The notes beneath the pieces were generated by a model. It did no database searches. It was not told the origin of the DNA and worked only from the letters and a program-made list of their open reading frames with translations. Positions 7,978 through 16,507 of a stretch of DNA of 39,366 nucleotides are shown in pieces (position 1 is the stretch's first letter; each line of letters starts with the position of its first letter). The position numbers were made by a program, and so were the translations under genes. Location of the stretch: positions 1-39,366 of IMG/VR virus record IMGVR_UViG_3300024265_000124; one strand, given 5' to 3'. The stretch comes from a virus.

Positions 7978-9285
7978 TTACCTCCCAAAGGGTTGAGTTT
8001 GAGGCATGTTTCCCATATTTAAAGGTTCTTGTGGAGAGGCCTCAGCACTTCCACCTCTACCCCATGTCCATGGTTTGAGTAATGAACGCCCTGGCTTTTG
8101 AGGAGCAGCTTTAGCAGCCTTCTTTAAATGAACATGAACTTCCATGCCTGGGATGGGTGCTCTTTGCATAGCATAGAAAATATTCTGTTCATATTCTCCA
8201 GCCAAGTACAGATTCTCCTCAGTATCATATACCCTATAATCCTTAGCCCATTCTCCTTTTGAAAGAGCTACAACTCCCTCTATAACAGATGGGCTAATAG
8301 AGCGCCTGTTTGCTTTGGCTGAATCTACTACAGTTTCTACAGCAGTACTAATTATAAAATTAGCTGCTTGAGGAGACCTCTCCCTTGTCTCCCAAACATT
8401 TTTATCAAGGAGAGTTGTCTCTGCTCTCTTGACATAAGAAGTTCTTAGAGATTGGGCATACCCAGCTATTTCAACAGATGCTTTTTTATCATCTTTGTGT
8501 ACTAGAGCTAGGTTGTAAAGGCGGGTTACCTCTCCTGTTATCTTTCCTCTTAATTCAGCACGATAAGAAACGTTTCTAGAGTCATAAAAGTCTTTAGGAT
8601 TTTCACCAAGCTTCGCCATTGAAGCACTAAGCTCAGTGACTAACTTATCAGCAGCTAAGTATGTCACTGAGCTTAGTGCAAGATAAGAGGTATCCTCTTT
8701 AACAACCTTAGCACCTTCCTTTGCTACTTCCTTCTTTTCCTCAAGCTCAGCAAGCTCCTTTTCCCTTTGCCAAAGGAGATCATTTTCATACTCAAGAGGA
8801 CCTGCATGTTTACCTCCAGGCTTTGTAACCCTTGCATACTCCTGACTAATCCTCTGTGTTCTTGAAGGAGCCATCATAGGAGCAAAGGAAGGATAAAGGG
8901 AGGAGGTTCTTTCTGTAACCTTACCTTCCTCACCAAAGTGTACACCGGTCTCCCCTCCCATTTCTCTTACCAAAGCAGCTTTCTCTTCGGTGAGAAAAGT
9001 AGTAGGAGTCTTCTTTGTGTTAAAGTACTTCTTTATCAGCTCCTCATTATCCTTCCAAGCCTTGCTACTTGTAAGCATTACCTTATCCTCATCAGGAGTA
9101 CTTAGATACTGATCTACTAACTGTGCAGCTTTGTTACTATCCCTAGTCTCCTGTTCAGTCTTCTCCTTCTCCTCACTAGCTCTCCTCCTCGCTTCCTTAT
9201 TCTGAAAGCCTCTGAGAAAAGCATCGGCAATAGGAGTAGGTCTATACTTAGCTTCGCCTAGATTAACTATGGGTGCCGTTGGCAT
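7978..9285 (-). CDS. Helical virion protein, probable internal protein (435 aa)
   Basis: The protein is highly charged and mainly helical. There are coiled-coil stretches near residues 30-55 (RRRASEEKEKTEQETRDSNK) and 175-200 (EKELAELEEKKEVAKEGAK). The C-terminus is a Pro/Gly/Trp-rich tail. There is no enzymatic motif. It lies among the last genes of the virion operon, where short-tailed phages keep ejection proteins. The start is supported by TAGGAGG eight bases upstream. Assignment as an internal or tail component is by context. Confidence 0.65.
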   Translation of the reverse strand: MPTAPIVNLGEAKYRPTPIADAFLRGFQNKEARRRASEEKEKTEQETRDSNKAAQLVDQYLSTPDEDKVMLTSSKAWKDNEELIKKYFNTKKTPTTFLTEEKAALVREMGGETGVHFGEEGKVTERTSSLYPSFAPMMAPSRTQRISQEYARVTKPGGKHAGPLEYENDLLWQREKELAELEEKKEVAKEGAKVVKEDTSYLALSSVTYLAADKLVTELSASMAKLGENPKDFYDSRNVSYRAELRGKITGEVTRLYNLALVHKDDKKASVEIAGYAQSLRTSYVKRAETTLLDKNVWETRERSPQAANFIISTAVETVVDSAKANRRSISPSVIEGVVALSKGEWAKDYRVYDTEENLYLAGEYEQNIFYAMQRAPIPGMEVHVHLKKAAKAAPQKPGRSLLKPWTWGRGGSAEASPQEPLNMGNMPQTQPFGR

Positions 9286-9294
9286 TTTCTCCTC

Positions 9295-10041
9295 CTATAG
9301 TTCCTCTGCCCATTTTTCGGTGTAAGCTTCTGCACCTTTACCAATCATCTGCTCTAGAAGACTCTGCCTTCCAGGTACACTTTGAACAGCGTAAGAATAT
9401 GGTGAGATATTTAAACTTTCCATAATAGCCTTCCAGTAAGGAGAGCCAGTTGGATCAAACTCTCCATCTACCATTTGACCTGAACCCCATCTCCACTTAT
9501 CTTCTTGCCTCTGAGCATCTGTTTGAGACAAGCCAAATTGGTAGGCTACATCTGCTGCCTTTTGGTATTGTGGATACATAATCCCTTGGTATTGCATTTG
9601 CCTTGCTCTAGCAAGGTTAGCAGTTAAATCTGCTTCACCTGACAACCTCCCAGTTGATCTAAACCCAGAACCAGCATTCCTAGCCCTGAATTCATCCATA
9701 GCCTTTTGGTCCATCTGTTCCATCTCTGGAAGCATTGCTGACCAATAGTCTTCAGAAAAAGACATATCAGGAGCAATTGACATCTCCCCTGTGAGAGGGT
9801 CAATCTGGACTCCTTGTATTCCAAGAGCACTTTGCATCTCTGGCCCATAATCATCAAAACTAAAAGGTGCTTGAGGACCAGGCTGCATGAACTGACTCAT
9901 AAGCTGCTGCATATACATCTGCATCATTTGCTGCTGCTCAGGTGTCATTGTTGGTAGCTGTTCAGTATTTATAGATGGGCCTTCAGTATCAAACAAAAAG
10001 CTCCATGCATCTCCTACTGGCCCTGAATCAAAAAGTCCCAT
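9295..10041 (-). CDS. Met/Gln-rich virion protein, probable ejection protein (248 aa)
   Basis: I chose ATG 10041 (protein start MGLFDSGP) because AAGGAGGG lies just upstream; an in-frame start at 10089 would run into the previous gene. The N-terminal region is rich in Met and Gln (PEQQQMMQMYMQQLMSQFMQ). A central segment reads FRARNAGSGFRSTGRLSGEADL followed by helices with ARARQMQYQG. This resembles small ejection or internal virion proteins of podovirus-like phages in which an Arg/Ser/Gly loop joins helices. Function is inferred from composition and operon position. Confidence 0.65.
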   Translation of the reverse strand: MGLFDSGPVGDAWSFLFDTEGPSINTEQLPTMTPEQQQMMQMYMQQLMSQFMQPGPQAPFSFDDYGPEMQSALGIQGVQIDPLTGEMSIAPDMSFSEDYWSAMLPEMEQMDQKAMDEFRARNAGSGFRSTGRLSGEADLTANLARARQMQYQGIMYPQYQKAADVAYQFGLSQTDAQRQEDKWRWGSGQMVDGEFDPTGSPYWKAIMESLNISPYSYAVQSVPGRQSLLEQMIGKGAEAYTEKWAEEL

Positions 10042-10051
10042 TTTACCCTCC

Positions 10052-10690
10052 TTATTTAAAGTTCTCTTGTCTGGAACCTGTAGTATCAAGTTTTATATGA
10101 AAGTCTAATTCCATTAGACCTACAGCACTAGCAAAGTCATTAGCTACAGTTGTATCTCTTTCAATGTATCCTCCAAGTATTGAGCTTATAGTTTTACCCT
10201 CCCCAGCAGGTTCACCTATGTCTGAGTAGATATGTACATTTGAAAAGCCTGTTATGTCTATTGTAGAGGTTAAGGAAATATCTGGAGTTGCCAAAACAGC
10301 TCCTGCAATATTCATCCATTGAATCTCAATATCCCACTTAACATTAACGTCTGCACCTGCAGGCTCTGAAGGGGTTATCCAATGGATATGAGCATCTATA
10401 TCTGTTCCTTCATAGTACCCATGTGGCACCTGAGTAATAAAATAAGCCCTTTGAGATGGATTAGAGGCAAAGCTAATAACAGGAAGATCTCTGTATATAG
10501 CTTCTGTAGCAGCTACACCTCCACCAGCAGCAGGCCTTATAGTAGTAGCAGCAACTCTCATATCATCCCAGACATACACCTGGCCTGCAGTTCTTAAAGC
10601 CTGCTGCATTTTCCAGTAAAGAGCCAAAGCCTCATGATCAGTTATTAACTGTTCCATTTGAGGCCCAACTTCAACCCAAGTGTTAAACAT
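10052..10690 (-). CDS. Beta-rich virion protein of unknown function (212 aa)
   Basis: The protein begins with a short helical part (residues 1-40). It continues with strands that include DIDAHIHWITPSEPAGADVNVKW and a hydrophobic/aromatic core typical of small jelly-roll virion proteins. There is no catalytic motif. It starts in a TAATG overlap with the beta-propeller-like gene upstream, so the two are coupled. It is probably a tail or head-tail component. Confidence 0.65.
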   Translation of the reverse strand: MFNTWVEVGPQMEQLITDHEALALYWKMQQALRTAGQVYVWDDMRVAATTIRPAAGGGVAATEAIYRDLPVISFASNPSQRAYFITQVPHGYYEGTDIDAHIHWITPSEPAGADVNVKWDIEIQWMNIAGAVLATPDISLTSTIDITGFSNVHIYSDIGEPAGEGKTISSILGGYIERDTTVANDFASAVGLMELDFHIKLDTTGSRQENFK

Positions 10691-12231
10691 TACCTTTCCC
10701 TCTCTCTGTACCAGAGAATAACTTCTCTAATAGAAAGCTCAACCTCTGGTAGTGTAAACCTGAACCTTACATTCTCTGCAGTGAAGTTTAAGCTGAACTT
10801 TAAAAGCTTGAAGCTTGTTTGAATGGTCTTAGTCCCTCTTGAGATCCAAGTAGACCCACCATCAATGGAATAGTCAAGAGTAAGAGAACCTGATCCTTTT
10901 GCTTCAATCCATATCCAGCCATATCTAGTACTTGGAGCAAAGGAGTAATCTTTTGTAGTGTAATAAGAAGGTTGAATAGTCCCATCATCAGAGATGACCT
11001 TAGCATCCATTTGGAGGACCTTAGCATCATCACTATTCTCTGTTCCAAATAGGTGAAGCTTTTGCCCAGCACCTAGTTGTTTAGCATCCCAAATAGCAGT
11101 CATCTCTGCCCAGGTGGTTGTTCCATCTCCTACTGTTGCCCAGGTATCAACTGTATCCTCTTCCCAGGACCCAGCACAGTATACAGGAACACCTGTATCT
11201 TTCCTCCACCATGCACCAGTCTTTAGATTATAGCGAAAGATATTTGTTGGAACTGTTTCTCCTGATAAAGGAATAGCAATCCAGTATTCATTAAGGTCTG
11301 GAACATATACCCCAACACTGTTTGCAGCAGCATCCATATCCATCTCACTGTTGACGCCAAAGAGGAGAGGATAGAGCTCTTTAGTTATATCCTCCATTGT
11401 CCTTCCATTAAAGATATATATTCCATCTAGGAAGAGTCCAATGACAGAGTTATAGTAATCAACGAGAGACTTTCTAGCTAGTAATCCGCCCTGTTGCTGG
11501 ATAGGTGATGGGTAGAATATATTAGGATATCCAACATAGGATACTTGGTGGATAGAGCTACCTTTAAAGACAAAGATTGTATCAAGAATCATTCTCATTC
11601 TAAGGATTCTATCCGGAGTGTCTTTTATATCTAGGCCCCCACTATTATTACTTCCCCAGGTCTCAGGGGCATCTGTATCAGACCAACGGAGCCTTGTTGG
11701 ATAAGCTACCCCATTCTCTGTAGTAGATCCAAAGACAACATATTGGTAGTAGTTAATAACTTCCTCAGCAAGGAAAGATGTATAAGCAGCTTGTATACCA
11801 TCAAGGTCTGCAAAGTTCCCAGTTCCTGTATACTTTTGAGGGTTGTTAACTGAGTCAGTTTTTACAAAGAGATCATTAGCTACACAAGCTGAGACATACA
11901 AATCTGGGTTGTTATTTACTGTAAGGGGTGTTCCAAGAGCCCCTTTAGAATCCCAAGCTCCAGCGTTATACTGACGATTGGAGGTATCTGTTAGTAGAAG
12001 AAGTCTATTAGTTCCACTTGATGTATAAAACTCAAAGAGGCCTAAGGGTAGCTCATCTGTTACAACAGTAGAGGTTAACTCAGTAAGACCAACACTTCTC
12101 CTAAGCTCTCCTCTATATAACTCTACATTCTTACAATCAGGAGAACCTCCATCTTTGACTAAGATCCCTGAGTAAGGAGTTAAGCCTTTAGTAAAATCTA
12201 TAGTTTGCTTTACAAGCTTTTTATTTGGCAT
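10690..12231 (-). CDS. Beta-propeller-like tail/neck protein (513 aa)
   Basis: The N-terminus (TIDFTKGLTPYSGILVKDGGSPDCKNVELYRGELRR, read in parts) and the later run of repeated beta segments with Trp and Gly-Asp turns resemble beta-propeller proteins that plug or stabilise the neck of short-tailed phages (P22 gp10-like) or form tail hubs. A C-terminal beta-sandwich-like part (residues 420-500) contains YGWIWIEAKGSG. It lies three genes downstream of the adaptor candidate, as expected for a connector. The family is suggested by fold-like appearance, not a firm motif. The RBS is AAGGTGA upstream of ATG 12231. Confidence 0.65.
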   Translation of the reverse strand: MPNKKLVKQTIDFTKGLTPYSGILVKDGGSPDCKNVELYRGELRRSVGLTELTSTVVTDELPLGLFEFYTSSGTNRLLLLTDTSNRQYNAGAWDSKGALGTPLTVNNNPDLYVSACVANDLFVKTDSVNNPQKYTGTGNFADLDGIQAAYTSFLAEEVINYYQYVVFGSTTENGVAYPTRLRWSDTDAPETWGSNNSGGLDIKDTPDRILRMRMILDTIFVFKGSSIHQVSYVGYPNIFYPSPIQQQGGLLARKSLVDYYNSVIGLFLDGIYIFNGRTMEDITKELYPLLFGVNSEMDMDAAANSVGVYVPDLNEYWIAIPLSGETVPTNIFRYNLKTGAWWRKDTGVPVYCAGSWEEDTVDTWATVGDGTTTWAEMTAIWDAKQLGAGQKLHLFGTENSDDAKVLQMDAKVISDDGTIQPSYYTTKDYSFAPSTRYGWIWIEAKGSGSLTLDYSIDGGSTWISRGTKTIQTSFKLLKFSLNFTAENVRFRFTLPEVELSIREVILWYRERER

Positions 12232-12239
12232 ATATCACC

Positions 12240-13448
12240 TTAGGAGAAGACCTCGTGAGTAGGAGAACCATTTCTTAATTGTAAGAGATCTGACTCAGCT
12301 GATGTAGCACCAGCTGACGTTCCAATATATAACTGTACTATATCTCCTGGTACTACAGATATACCTTCACTGTAAAAAACATATGTCCCAGAAGCAGTTG
12401 AACGTTCTGTTCCAGCAGCAACACTATTTTTATATATCTTGCCATGGGCAAGCCCAATAACTCCAGTTCTTTTAAGACTAAAGTAAGTGTTGATAGTTCC
12501 GTTTCTAGCAACAGTAACTTCTTTTACTTTGGTATACGCTCCAGATTTAGTTTCAGCATCATTGTCATACCCCAAAGAATAAGCAGTTCCTCCATCGTAG
12601 TTGGCTAACTTAGCCTGTGTTACATTGCTGTCAGCTATCTTTGCTGTGGTTACATTAGCATCAAGGATCTTTGCTGTTGTCACTTCATCATCAAGAAGCT
12701 CGAATTTCATTAAGTGTTTATACTCAGTACCATTGGAAGCAATTATCATTGCTTCATTAAGGGCTAGTGTTGGATCTGTGTCCCCATCAATGGTCCCTAT
12801 TACAGTAACTGTGTTATCTACATTGATAGCTTTTATGTAGAAGACCTTACCCTCTACTGTATTAGCATTGGGTAAGGTTGCATCAACAGTATTACTAGTA
12901 GCATCTAGCAATACTACATCATCAAACTCATCTATGGTAATAGTAGCAGCGGTTACTATTCTTAGAGCACTCCTCCTAATACCATAGATCCAGAAGTCTG
13001 TTCCATCACATATACCCCAGACATAATCCCCTCTATTAGCAAGGACTAAATCTGCAACGCTTCCTGGATAGAATGTATGCTCTGCTGTGTCTATATCATT
13101 CCAATTCCCACTATCAAGATCCACTGTAACTGGATCAGCAGAGGAATCTGTTTTCATTACAAAGAAAGGTTTACCAGCTAAAAGGGTTGGATCAAGTGTT
13201 ATTGTATTACCCCCAGCTGCACCTATAAAGGTTTCTATCTCTGTAAGAGTTGCTGTAGTCTTTGCTAAGTCATGGACAAAGGCGTGCATCCCATCATATG
13301 TTTGATCTTCCTTCCAGGCATGCTCAAGAGTAAGCCTTTCTCGGATGTCAAGCTTTAACTCTCTTATCCGATCATCCCCTTCTCGGATGGCATCTCCAGA
13401 AGCAGGGGTTGTCTCATAAGCAGCTGACCAATCATTTGTATGTGCCAT
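12240..13448 (-). CDS. Tail fibre-like protein (402 aa)
   Basis: The N-terminus contains TTPASGDAIREGDDRIRELK followed by DIRERLTLEHAW, an anchor segment found at the start of many phage tail fibres and appendages. The centre has short tandem units (TTAKILDANV, TTAKIADSNV, TQAKLANY near residues 255-283) that usually mark the collagen/beta-helix-like stalk of a trimeric fibre. The end is beta-rich, suiting a receptor- or sugar-binding tip. The RBS AAGGAGG precedes ATG 13448. Confidence 0.75.
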   Translation of the reverse strand: MAHTNDWSAAYETTPASGDAIREGDDRIRELKLDIRERLTLEHAWKEDQTYDGMHAFVHDLAKTTATLTEIETFIGAAGGNTITLDPTLLAGKPFFVMKTDSSADPVTVDLDSGNWNDIDTAEHTFYPGSVADLVLANRGDYVWGICDGTDFWIYGIRRSALRIVTAATITIDEFDDVVLLDATSNTVDATLPNANTVEGKVFYIKAINVDNTVTVIGTIDGDTDPTLALNEAMIIASNGTEYKHLMKFELLDDEVTTAKILDANVTTAKIADSNVTQAKLANYDGGTAYSLGYDNDAETKSGAYTKVKEVTVARNGTINTYFSLKRTGVIGLAHGKIYKNSVAAGTERSTASGTYVFYSEGISVVPGDIVQLYIGTSAGATSAESDLLQLRNGSPTHEVFS

Positions 13449-13458
13449 CTAAGCCTCC

Positions 13459-14160
13459 TTAAGGCATCTTATCTATAAATGGATTATTGTAGAATTGACT
13501 ATCATACTCCTGAACACCAGCTTCATCATCATCTGTTCCTGGAGTAAAGTTCATCTGTTCTTTATCATCTATAGAGTATTCTTTATACAGATCTTTGGTT
13601 ATCTTATTATAATGATCTGCTATTGAGTACTCCTCAAAGGACATAGCTGTTACCTGAGTGGTAAGAGAAACCAACAGGTCATCTATATCATCAAAGGTTA
13701 TAGTTGACCCATCAACAGTGACTGGAGCAGGATACTGATAATACTTAACAGTTGCTACATAAGCAGAGTCTGGAACATACCAGAAGATAAACTTCTTCCC
13801 CCACTTGGTATATGTATAAGGTCTATCTAAGGTTGCTTGAGGAACAATGGGAAGGATGCGCTTCCTCCACCTATCCCAAGTCATAAACCTTTGGTTATAG
13901 GTATAAGATGAATCTACAAGGCTTATAGAGTACTCTTTTCTAAACCTTACCAGATTCATAGTTGAGTGAGTATAAGCATCTGTCCCAGCAACCATGTTAA
14001 AATCTAGCTCAACTTCAAGCTCTTTAAACCTATGCTTTCTCCTTGCTAGGATCTTCTGGGCATGGTTGAAGTTGGCAAGGATAGCAGCTTGATCATCTGT
14101 GCTATCCCGTCCACCTAGATTCCTTTGAATCTGTGGGCGAAGCTCTCCATATGTAGACAT
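13459..14160 (-). CDS. Head-tail adaptor-like protein (233 aa)
   Basis: The N-terminal half is helical (ELRPQIQRNL, then NHAQKILARRKHRFKELEVE) and the middle is beta-rich, with FWYVPDSAYVATVKYYQYP. This is the layout of gp4/gp11-type adaptor proteins that sit beneath the portal in short-tailed phages. No catalytic residues are expected. The gene lies between the lysis-like cluster and the fibre. The RBS GGGAGG overlaps the end of the 49-aa gene upstream. Confidence 0.65.
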   Translation of the reverse strand: MSTYGELRPQIQRNLGGRDSTDDQAAILANFNHAQKILARRKHRFKELEVELDFNMVAGTDAYTHSTMNLVRFRKEYSISLVDSSYTYNQRFMTWDRWRKRILPIVPQATLDRPYTYTKWGKKFIFWYVPDSAYVATVKYYQYPAPVTVDGSTITFDDIDDLLVSLTTQVTAMSFEEYSIADHYNKITKDLYKEYSIDDKEQMNFTPGTDDDEAGVQEYDSQFYNNPFIDKMP

Positions 14161-14162
14161 TG

Positions 14163-14312
14163 TTACCTCCCTAGCAGTTCAGAAGAAATAGCTTGTCTCC
14201 TTGCAGCTTTTTCTTTGTCAGTCATAGTACTCTTTTTCCTTTTCTTTCCCTTGGGAAAGTACTTCTGTTGAGCTCTTTCATGCCAGTATTTAGCCTTCTT
14301 CTTATCAGGCAT
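14163..14312 (-). CDS. Small basic protein (49 aa)
   Basis: This is a short reading frame on the minus strand, starting with ATG at 14312 in a TAATG overlap with the upstream 74-aa gene (RBS GGAGA) and ending with TAA at 14163. The product starts MPDKKKAKYWHERAQQKYF and is very Lys/Arg-rich (KGKKRKKS, then KAARRQ). Its 3' end carries the Shine-Dalgarno sequence of the adaptor gene, so the frame fills what would otherwise be an unexplained gap. Strong charge suggests nucleic acid or membrane contact; the function is unknown. Confidence 0.7.
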   Translation of the reverse strand: MPDKKKAKYWHERAQQKYFPKGKKRKKSTMTDKEKAARRQAISSELLGR

Positions 14313-14536
14313 TACTTGTCTCCTATCTCAGCTTGTAGTGCCTCTTTGAAAGGAGGCCATGCTTTATCATCAAGCTTAGTAGCAGACCTTTCAACTATAC
14401 TATCTACTACTTTGATTATCATTCTAATAGCAAACTTTGCTGTAAACATTCGTAGAGCTGCTGCAGCCATAGTAGTTCCTACTTCTGCTCCTATAGCTAG
14501 TACTACCTTTGCAATTGCTGCTGCTGAGAATATCAT
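14312..14536 (-). CDS. Small membrane-associated protein, possible holin (74 aa)
   Basis: Residues 1-30 are strongly hydrophobic (MIFSAAAIAKVVLAIGAEVG, then TTMAAAALRMF), followed by an amphipathic helix and an acidic tail. This is compatible with one or two membrane passes. It is translationally coupled (TAATG) to the M15 peptidase gene upstream, and holins often sit beside endolysins. A second holin-like gene exists at 16218-16499, so the assignment is uncertain. Confidence 0.6.
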   Translation of the reverse strand: MIFSAAAIAKVVLAIGAEVGTTMAAAALRMFTAKFAIRMIIKVVDSIVERSATKLDDKAWPPFKEALQAEIGDK

Positions 14537-14973
14537 TATACTATCTCCTTTGCTTTTGCATGTTTAACTGCTACAGTTAAAGGAACTTGTTCACCATCTA
14601 CAAATCCCCAACGGGCTATTTTACCTCTAGTGTCTAAATGAAAGCCAGGACTGTTCCAGTCAGGGTAGATACCAAACCCAACTAGATGAGCAACCTGGAG
14701 GTCATTTAGGATTGTTAGAACAGCATAGTACTGATTCCAGAAAGATAGCTTTGACTTTATATGAAAGTCTACAGCATACCCTTTATAATGCCAAGAGTTT
14801 GGTGTATGTCCACTTGTCTCAAAACCACAATGGATTACAAAGCTGGCATCCTTGTCATATTTAAGTCTGTATATGTGTCTTATCTTTTCTAAGAGAAGGA
14901 TAGTAAATCCATTCATCTTGAAAGGGTCTCCCCACTTCTCACCTTTACTAAAACCTTCAATGTATTCAAACAT
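14536..14973 (-). CDS. M15-family peptidase, probable endolysin or virion lysin
   Basis: The protein cuts peptidoglycan peptides in the manner of D-Ala-D-Ala carboxypeptidases and L-Ala-D-Glu endopeptidases. The zinc site follows the M15A pattern: NSWHYKGYAVDF (His62 and Asp69 in HxxGxAxD), then GFHLD with His112 and RWGF after it. At 145 residues it is a single catalytic domain without signal peptide or cell-wall-binding domain. It lies in the virion module between small beta-rich proteins and a hydrophobic protein. It could therefore be the lysis enzyme or a structural lysin used at entry. Confidence 0.85.
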   Translation of the reverse strand: MFEYIEGFSKGEKWGDPFKMNGFTILLLEKIRHIYRLKYDKDASFVIHCGFETSGHTPNSWHYKGYAVDFHIKSKLSFWNQYYAVLTILNDLQVAHLVGFGIYPDWNSPGFHLDTRGKIARWGFVDGEQVPLTVAVKHAKAKEIV

Positions 14974-15611
14974 TATAGTACACCTTTTCCTAAGATGAAT
15001 GGTGTTAGAGAGGGTAAACCACCAACTATTGTAAGGTTTGAGACATCTCCTGATATAGAAGCACCACCTGTTACATCAGGCAAGCTATTTATTCCATACA
15101 GATATCGGAATGTATCTGTATTTGCACCCGCTATTACAGCTGTGTCTGTTAGAGAGATTCTATTAAAATCGCTGTATGCTTTAACAACATTACCTCCACC
15201 TACACGAGTATAAAGAGGATACCAGCGTGCTGCCCATGATCCTACATCTACTTGGTCAAAGATAATCCCAGTTATAGTATATTGAGCAACTCCTACCATC
15301 TGACTCCCACCTGATTCATTGGCCCATACAAATATGTTTGGGAGATCTCCGTTGTAGTGAGTATTACCATTGCCTATATTATTTGAAAGACCTAATGGGA
15401 AAAAGAGGCCAACACCAACAACGGCGCTTACAAAGAAGTCAAAGGTAATACCATCAGCTAAGTCTCCAAATCTACCTACTCCATAGTCTTTGTAGGCATA
15501 TGAGTTCTCAGTTGCCCCTCGAGTGAGCCCTGCAAAGGTTATCCTAGAGGCTATAACTGTAAGACGACTTAAGTCATCTACCTTGATAAAGTCAGGATAG
15601 AGTTCACCCAT
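14973..15611 (-). CDS. Beta-rich virion protein (212 aa)
   Basis: The protein is rich in Gly, aromatic residues and short strands (for example NIFVWANESGGSQMVGVAQY), which gives a lectin/beta-sandwich look. There is no catalytic motif. It is coupled by TAATG overlaps to genes on both sides. The composition suits a surface-exposed decoration or appendage protein, inferred from position among virion genes. Confidence 0.6.
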   Translation of the reverse strand: MGELYPDFIKVDDLSRLTVIASRITFAGLTRGATENSYAYKDYGVGRFGDLADGITFDFFVSAVVGVGLFFPLGLSNNIGNGNTHYNGDLPNIFVWANESGGSQMVGVAQYTITGIIFDQVDVGSWAARWYPLYTRVGGGNVVKAYSDFNRISLTDTAVIAGANTDTFRYLYGINSLPDVTGGASISGDVSNLTIVGGLPSLTPFILGKGVL

Positions 15612-15868
15612 TACATCTCCTTGATGACCGTTTTCTTGTCATCTTGCCTTTCTTTGGCCTTGCTTATTATATAAGGATCAAATACTAGTTTTTCGTACAA
15701 TCTTAGATCTCCTACACTATAAGAGTCTTTTTCATCTCTTACCGCTGCTGCTCGAAGCTTATGTTCATTTTGTAGATTATTCTTTTGTATCTGAAACTCA
15801 GCTTCAACCTCATCCAACTGTGCTTGTACTTCAGCTGGGTAAATGGGTCTTTCATGTCTTATAGGCAT
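15611..15868 (-). CDS. Coiled-coil small protein (85 aa)
   Basis: Residues 10-50 form a probable coiled coil (EVQAQLDEVEAEFQIQKNNL and onward), followed by a basic and acidic mixed C-terminus. I do not recognise the family. It lies in the virion operon with a good RBS (AGGAGG) before its ATG at 15868. A structural or accessory role is assumed. Confidence 0.6.
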   Translation of the reverse strand: MPIRHERPIYPAEVQAQLDEVEAEFQIQKNNLQNEHKLRAAAVRDEKDSYSVGDLRLYEKLVFDPYIISKAKERQDDKKTVIKEM

Positions 15869-15877
15869 ACCAACCTC

Positions 15878-16225
15878 CTATGCCGATGCCGAGATGCGTT
15901 CTTTAGTATAGAGGCAGAAGATGTTAGTTGAAGTTGTCTCGCTGTCCTTGTCTAAAGTTAATCCTGTATTCTCAGGTAAAGGTATATAGTTTGGATTTGT
16001 ATTAAATCCATATACCAAACCTGCTTTAGGCTTACCTATTGGATCGTAGGAGTTAGTTGCATCTGTTAAAAAGAATGTTCCTGTAGCTACATCAGCATCT
16101 ACATTCCAAGAGCACCTGTAGATACGAAGCCTCCATCCAACACCTGGAGCAGCTACAATTAACTTAGTAGCATTTCCATCTCCAATAAATGATACTGGTA
16201 TTAAAGCATGTCCTTGTTTACCCAT
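15878..16225 (-). CDS. Small beta-rich virion protein (115 aa)
   Basis: The sequence alternates hydrophobic strands and Gly/Asp turns (VGWRLRIYRCSWNVD, then GTFFLTDATNS). It resembles the short beta-sandwich proteins encoded near phage fibre genes. Its start overlaps the end of the upstream holin-like gene by 8 bp. The family is not recognised and the role is inferred from context. Confidence 0.6.
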   Translation of the reverse strand: MGKQGHALIPVSFIGDGNATKLIVAAPGVGWRLRIYRCSWNVDADVATGTFFLTDATNSYDPIGKPKAGLVYGFNTNPNYIPLPENTGLTLDKDSETTSTNIFCLYTKERISASA

Positions 16226-16499
16226 CTTTGCCCTCCAGTGAGCCTTTTATTTCATGTAGAAGGTTTGTTTGAGTCTTGTTATCTTTCTCCATTACATCTA
16301 ATCTTCTATGTACTCTATTTAAGCTTGCCACAGTTGCTCCTTGACAAGTTGTATGCGTTTGAAGTGCTATATACCCTTGAGGTAGCTCATCAACCTTTTT
16401 CTCAAGATGGTCTATCCTTCTTCCGAGACCAAGGAAGGCGAGGAGAGCCCCTATTAGCCCTCCTCCACCTGCCCAGCCCCCATCAATAAGGGGATCCAT
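16218..16499 (-). CDS. Holin-like protein: N-terminal membrane segment plus coiled coil (93 aa)
   Basis: Residues 8-25 form a short Gly-rich hydrophobic segment (WAGGGGLIGALLAFLGLG), followed by RRIDHLEKKVDEL, the start of a coiled coil that continues to residue 88. This layout, with a membrane segment then a charged helix, is found in some small phage holins and XhlA-like proteins. The M15 peptidase lies four genes downstream. The call is a topology-based inference. Confidence 0.6.
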   Translation of the reverse strand: MDPLIDGGWAGGGGLIGALLAFLGLGRRIDHLEKKVDELPQGYIALQTHTTCQGATVASLNRVHRRLDVMEKDNKTQTNLLHEIKGSLEGKDG

Positions 16500-16507
16500 A
16501 GTTAACC

